A stretch of DNA of 64,000 nucleotides from Cichorium intybus (taxonomy: Eukaryota > Streptophyta > Magnoliopsida > Asterales > Asteraceae), in assembly GCA_023525715.1 (NCBI GenBank), contig CM042009.1, positions 131,928,711-131,992,710 on the forward strand, written 5' to 3'. The position numbers were made by a program, and so were the translations under genes. Positions 60,145 through 64,000 of the stretch are shown here, one piece after another. Each line of letters opens with the position of its first letter. The first letter of the stretch is position 1. A model generated the notes under the pieces. That model worked only from the letters and a program-made list of their open reading frames with translations, was not told the DNA's origin and did not search any database.

Positions 60145-60926
60145 TGTTGGATTAGGTGTCTAAGCCATGACTAATAATTTGTATTTACCTAATTAATAGT
60201 AGCAAAGTCCATTTGGGTTGCCCTCATAGCTGGAGGTTTGGTAGAAAGTTCAGTAGAGAGAAAGATTGATTTATTATATGATTAATAAATCAATAGGAAT
60301 AAAAGAAATAGTTTGTTAATATATTAAAGTGATAATATATTAATTAGAAACTATATTAATTGATTAATAATTAATCAAGAATTAATTGGATTAATTTCTG
60401 TGGCATTAATTAGATTAATCAGGAGGACAGGGGGTAAAGTTGTTCCAACTCAATAGTTGAATTGGACACGTGCGGCTTGGCGATGTATGGGCCGCGGCTC
60501 GAGTGACACGCGCGGCTCGGCCATGAATGGGCCGCGGCTCGCGTATCAGAAATCCGGAAAATGGCTTAGAGATAGGGTTTATCTCTGTTTGAAAGTCAAA
60601 CGAGGTTTATCTCTAAGGGTCATTTGGTTGCCTATAAATAGGGACCCCTGGACCTCATAATCAATTGCTAATTCCTCTCAATCTCTCTAGAATTTCGTGA
60701 CCTATCCCTCCTGCTCCCTGGGTGTGATCTCATTTGAGGCAGGACACTTGTGCTGCATAGCTTGCAAGAAACAACTAAAGGTTAGTTTTTCTGATTTATT
60801 CTTTTAGTTAATTTTTTGTTTGGACTTTAGGAATTAGTTACATGTTCAAAGTAAGAAAACATAGATCCAATCTAGGTTGCATGTGAACTTAGGGTTTTAG
60901 TTCATACATTTGCAGAAAACCTTTCA
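60145..60926 (+). repeat. LTR shared by E5 and E6
   Basis: 782 bp, TGTTGGATTAGGTGTC to AAAACCTTTCA. A purine tract lies on its left and a primer site on its right, so it serves as 3' LTR of E5 and 5' LTR of E6. Its middle (60405-60560) is unrelated to the E5 5' LTR and holds a GC-rich 40-bp tandem duplication. Confidence 0.85.
60465..60544 (+). repeat. GC-rich 40-bp tandem duplication in LTR
   Basis: Two units, 60465-60504 and 60505-60544, share GACACG(T/C)GCGGCT(T/C)GG then ATGGGCCGCGGCTCG. Strongly GC-rich in an AT-rich LTR. The word GCGGCTCG also resembles GC-rich inserts in E10 and in the E2 LTR. Confidence 0.75.
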
Positions 60927-60927
60927 G

Positions 60928-60939
60928 TGGTATCAGAGC
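60928..60939 (+). other. E6 primer-binding site (initiator tRNA-Met)
   Basis: TGGTATCAGAGC one base after the shared LTR. Confidence 0.9.
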
Positions 60940-61607
60940 TTTTGGTTGTTTTCTTGTTGAATGGCTGTAATAGTTTTCTTAAAAATAGGGTTTAAAGCTT
61001 ATAAACCCTAATTGGCCTTATTTCGATTTTGGGGTTTAGGGTTTTTGAAACCCTAGCCCCTCCCCCTCCTTTTCGATTTTCTTGGTTAGGGTTTTAGGAG
61101 GTTTTCTATTTTTGGTAACTTTAATTGGTTAATTAAATGGATAACCTTAAACTCATTTGTTTGAATTTGAAAATTAGGGGTTTAAGATAGGTTTAAATTA
61201 ATTTGATTAATTTATGAAACCTATCTACATTTGAATTAATTTAATTAATTGTTTAATTAAAAGATAATTCAAGGGATTTAATTTAATTTTAATTTAAATG
61301 GTTAAATTTCGAAAATTAAAGGATAAATCCTAAAATATTTTAAAATGTTTAAAATATCTAGATTTAATTAATTTAATTAATTGTTAATTAAAGGATAATT
61401 AAATCGATTTTTGAAGGTTTAATTTAATTTTAAATTTAATAGTTAAATTTGGAAAAATTAAAAGATAAACCTGGAATATTTTAAAAAGTTTAAAATATAT
61501 CTTATATGTATTATTAAAAGTTAATACTATATGTATAAGATAAATTGGTTAGTCAAATCAATAGTAGGCCTCATCCACGAAGCTGATCTATAAAGTGGGT
61601 ATAAGGA

Positions 61608-61629
61608 GACTGCCTATAAAATGGCGGTC
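61608..61629 (+). other. Leader hairpin with TATAAAAT loop, E6
   Basis: GACTGCC/GGCGGTC (one U.G) around TATAAAAT. Confidence 0.65.
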
Positions 61630-61820
61630 TAATGGGTGTCCACTCTCACTCACCGCTCGCCTGATCAGTGGAGGGTCGTTAGCCGAACGGGTTTGATAGG
61701 ACCGCTTAATCATTAAAAGTATAATGATCAAAGTACTAGAACCCTTTACAAAAAATTCCCAATCTAGTTACTTTAGGAAAAATGTGAATTTGATGCTAAT
61801 CCATGAAATTGCACATTGCA

Positions 61821-61881
61821 CTTTATGAAACGTTGGTGGAGCGTGTGTGGTTTACCGGCACACCAATAGGGGTTCATAAAG
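61821..61881 (+). other. Hairpin H1 of E6 with outer stem
   Basis: Inner stem TTGGTG/CACCAA (61833-61866), loop 61839-61860, outer stem CTTTATGAA/TTCATAAAG. Confidence 0.82.
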
Positions 61882-61913
61882 AGTGGCAATAGGTTTCTCG
61901 GGTGTTATCGTTG

Positions 61914-61947
61914 TTGATGGAGCGTATGTGGGTTACCGGCACATCAA
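61914..61947 (+). other. Hairpin H2 of E6
   Basis: Stem TTGATG/CATCAA, loop 61920-61941. Outer pairing TTATC/GGTAA and a further CTC-GGGTG/CACC-AAGAG stem, different in sequence from E4 but at the same place. Confidence 0.78.
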
Positions 61948-62274
61948 TTTGAGATGGTAATTGACACCAAGAGTACCAAGCTAATTTGCATGGTTATTCA
62001 CACCCGGTTTGTGATCCTCGGCATCCCAGTCACAAACAGTGGGGCATATCCGAGATTAAACATGCCATTGAACAGTTCAATGAATCTCACAGATCTAGGA
62101 ATTTCATAAGACTAAAATTGATAAATGTTATCTACCTTAATGACCACTGTGATGTGATTACGGCATCCCTCTTCACAGCATAGTTGGGGTATTTTGGTTG
62201 CTAGCCTTGTTAAATAATATATATTGGGTAATTATTTAAAAGGATTATTAAACAAATAAATTCAAATTTTATAT

Positions 62275-63110
62275 ATGTCTGAAGAAAGTGTCATTCTCCT
62301 CCTTCCCCTCCTTCACCCATTTTTGAGAGTTTCAGAAAGCACCTATTATATATGGTAAGGCTGACTGGCCTTGACTGTGTGATATGGTTTTGCAATTAGA
62401 GAATAGTTATTAGTTTTGCTGGCGAACCATATCCGACTGAGTGTCCGCTCCCAAGCATGGCATCACACAGCAGCTTGTGATGAGCATGACTCCTTGACTA
62501 TTGAGTCCAAGGAAGTTTGTTGCCTCATGCTATTAATCATTGACCCCGAGTTCCGCAGGGATTTAGAATTTCTGGGGTCAAATAAGTTAGCACAGCTGGT
62601 TGAGGAAAGGTTCCGAGAACTGGTTGAAAAAGGGAACGAACTACGATCTTCAAAGAGCTTGAAGTTGCAAGTTAGAAGGAAGTAGCACCAGTTTGCATGT
62701 TCCCAAGATTGAGGGATACATAGGCAAACAGTATAGAATTGGTTTCCCTTTATAAGTAGGAGTTAAGCATTAGCTCGACTCACTGATCTGTTCATCCAGA
62801 TGAACAGAAAGGGTAACCAGATAACACAATCATGGAAATGCATTCAATGTCAACTCTGTATGAGTCGTTCATGAAGAAGCATAGTTCCATTGATTCAGCT
62901 ACTTCAGGATTGAGTCCAGTATTGAGGCACATCAAAAAATGATCCAGATCTTCTGGACCGATTGTTCGTTGTTTCAAACTGGGAATCCGCAAGGTAGGAC
63001 ACAGTCACAGAAAGATTGGAAATTTGCTCCAAAGCCGAACAGTTTTGGCAACTCAGTAATATCTTAAAAACTCGGAACACCTGATCCTCATTTCCTTGAT
63101 ACAGGATGTG
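62275..63110 (+). pseudogene. E6 Gag and protease stub, degenerate
   Basis: ATG at 62275-62277 with the same one-base loss in the Ser-Pro-rich start as E5. Gag homology is open at 62416-62685 (DPEFRRDLEFLGSNKLAQLV, EERFRELVEKG). The protease start FLDTGC is legible at 63092-63109, then shifts frame. Shared lesions with E5 show descent from one broken copy. Confidence 0.66.
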
Positions 63111-63464
63111 TCTTCACATTTGCTCTGTATGCACGGATCTTGTAGGATGCATTATTTTGTCGCACAGGAGCATATTCGGATTGGATCTGGAGCTCGTGCA
63201 TTTTTTGGAGTTAGGCTAGATATTTGTTCTTGGTATTAGTTTATAGATACATATGACATGGATTCGCATAGTACATTGCTCTGAGGATAATTCTGGTTTA
63301 ATAAAATATTTTTCTTTTAAAACATGATTGTTTTAATTGTCTTCGAAATGTTGTGTGAATGTGTTGATGACGTAAATGGTAATAACTTGAATGTTGATAC
63401 ATCCAATGGGATTGGATTTATGAATTGTGTTCCTTATGATTGTTAAAGTGAATTTTATGAGAAT

Positions 63465-63625
63465 CACTTCAACCAAAGGTCCAGTTGGACAGGACTTTGG
63501 AATCATTTGACTTAGAGTCACATGATGAATTGAGTTCTTAATAAAATCAGTTGTTGCAAGAAATGCATCACCCAAAGATCCAATGGATAGGATTTTGGAA
63601 TCAATTGACTTGGAGTCAGGTGATA
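63465..63625 (+). repeat. Hairpin array behind gag in E6
   Basis: Two GACTTAGAGTC-type units at about 63500 and 63600 and GTCC-AGTT-GGAC at 63479-63490, as in E5. Confidence 0.6.
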
Positions 63626-64000
63626 ATTGCATGTCTGGAACAATATTAACAAAGTCATAAATTTACGTAGAGATGTAAAAGACCTTAAGATTTTGAGTAA
63701 CAGACACATAAGTTACTGTGTATTGCTCGAATCTTCGAATAGAACACGATTAGTTATACTTCATGATAATTGCCAAATAGTTTGCCAAATATGGCATCGT
63801 TTATCGGAATAAGTGATTGATTGGAACCTTGAAGTGGTCAAGGATTTCAAAGGGAGTATAAGATCAACAAAACCTGAGTGACAACATAGACTGAGAAAAT
63901 GTTTCACAGTTTATCCTCTTCAGAGAACAGTAATGGTTATAATGTGTCTTAGGGAACACGATGGAACATTGATCGAAATAGTTTTGATCCTCGATGTATA
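63626..64000 (+). other. E6 3' internal region, start
   Basis: Alignable to 49746-50120 of E5. No gene is recognised. Confidence 0.6.

Larger units (their letters stand above)
46170..60926 (+). mobile_element. E5: TR-GAG-type element interrupted by E7
   Basis: Plus-strand member of the E3 family: 5' LTR 46170-46940, primer site 46942-46953, leader hairpins, damaged gag 48393-49250, hairpin array, then after the E7 insertion (50283-57375) H3, H4, a purine tract and an LTR at 60145-60926. That LTR is followed directly by a second primer site and a second internal region (E6), so E5 and E6 share it. The two LTRs differ strongly in their middle part, so E5 is not a simple element with twin LTRs. 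Confidence 0.8.
60927..64000 (+). mobile_element. E6: TR-GAG-type internal region, runs past window
   Basis: Primer site 60928-60939, leader with hairpins, damaged gag from 62275 and the hairpin array at 63465-63625, all very similar to E5. Continues beyond 64000; H3, H4 and a third LTR would be expected further on. Confidence 0.82.

Noticed and set aside
60457..60660. Small Arg/Gly-rich plus-strand frame
   Set aside because: It is produced by the GC-rich 40-bp tandem duplication in the LTR; no homology is recognised.

Overview
This window is plant nuclear DNA (most likely a eudicot) made almost entirely of LTR retrotransposons nested inside one another. No intact host gene, rRNA, tRNA or CRISPR array was recognised. 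The plant origin follows from minus-strand primer sites that match plant initiator-tRNA-Met and tRNA-Asp 3' ends, from Ty1/copia, Ty3/gypsy Tekay-like and ATHILA-like proteins, and from fragments of plant genes with splice sites. The style of the copia Gag (zinc knuckle followed by a long charged coiled-coil linker) reminds me of Asteraceae elements, but that is only an impression.

Layout, using working names E1-E10. Positions 1-366 are part of a gypsy LTR (E8 family). E1 is a plus-strand copia element (5' LTR 367-669; gag, protease, integrase, RT and RNase H remnants to 21888; extended 3' region to about 23.89 kb). It is split by E2, a minus-strand ATHILA-like element without pol (1756-16390, target duplication CAAAG, tRNA-Asp primer site). 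The left LTR of E2 was later hit by a hAT-type MITE (2253-2696) and by E3 (3034-10923, target duplication CAAAC). From 23.9 to 28.2 kb lies the gag end and 5' LTR of gypsy E8, which holds a solo LTR (E10). Next come a decayed copia pol (E9, 28.2-30.2 kb), an ATHILA-type gag relic, a hAT transposase relic, and a mosaic of captured host exons (RNFT-like RING protein and pyruvate kinase, 32.5-33.2 kb), followed by MITEs. E4 (37153-44588) sits in a TA microsatellite. E5 (46170-60926) is interrupted by gypsy E7 (50283-57375) and shares its right-hand LTR with E6 (60145 to beyond the window), forming a tandem array.

E3, E4, E5, E6 and E10 belong to one non-autonomous family of the TR-GAG kind. Each longer copy has about 0.8-0.9 kb LTRs, an initiator-Met primer site, a copia-type gag, a stub of protease and several kilobases without recognisable coding sequence. 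The relic E9 carries full-type copia pol joined to the same 3' non-coding sequence, so it looks like a relative of the autonomous partner.

The most striking signal is a set of 14 hairpins in this family. All have an exactly 22-nt loop of near-invariant sequence on stems whose bases differ from site to site and copy to copy but stay paired. Imperfect pairs are G.U wobbles on the sense strand (A.C on the other strand), which suggests a selected RNA structure. Two further hairpin classes in the same elements behave similarly. Other notable points are an antisense Agenet/Tudor-like ORF in the 3' region of E1, a gypsy element whose 5' LTR is an inverted copy of its own U5 end yet has a perfect target duplication, and the tandem E5-E6 array.
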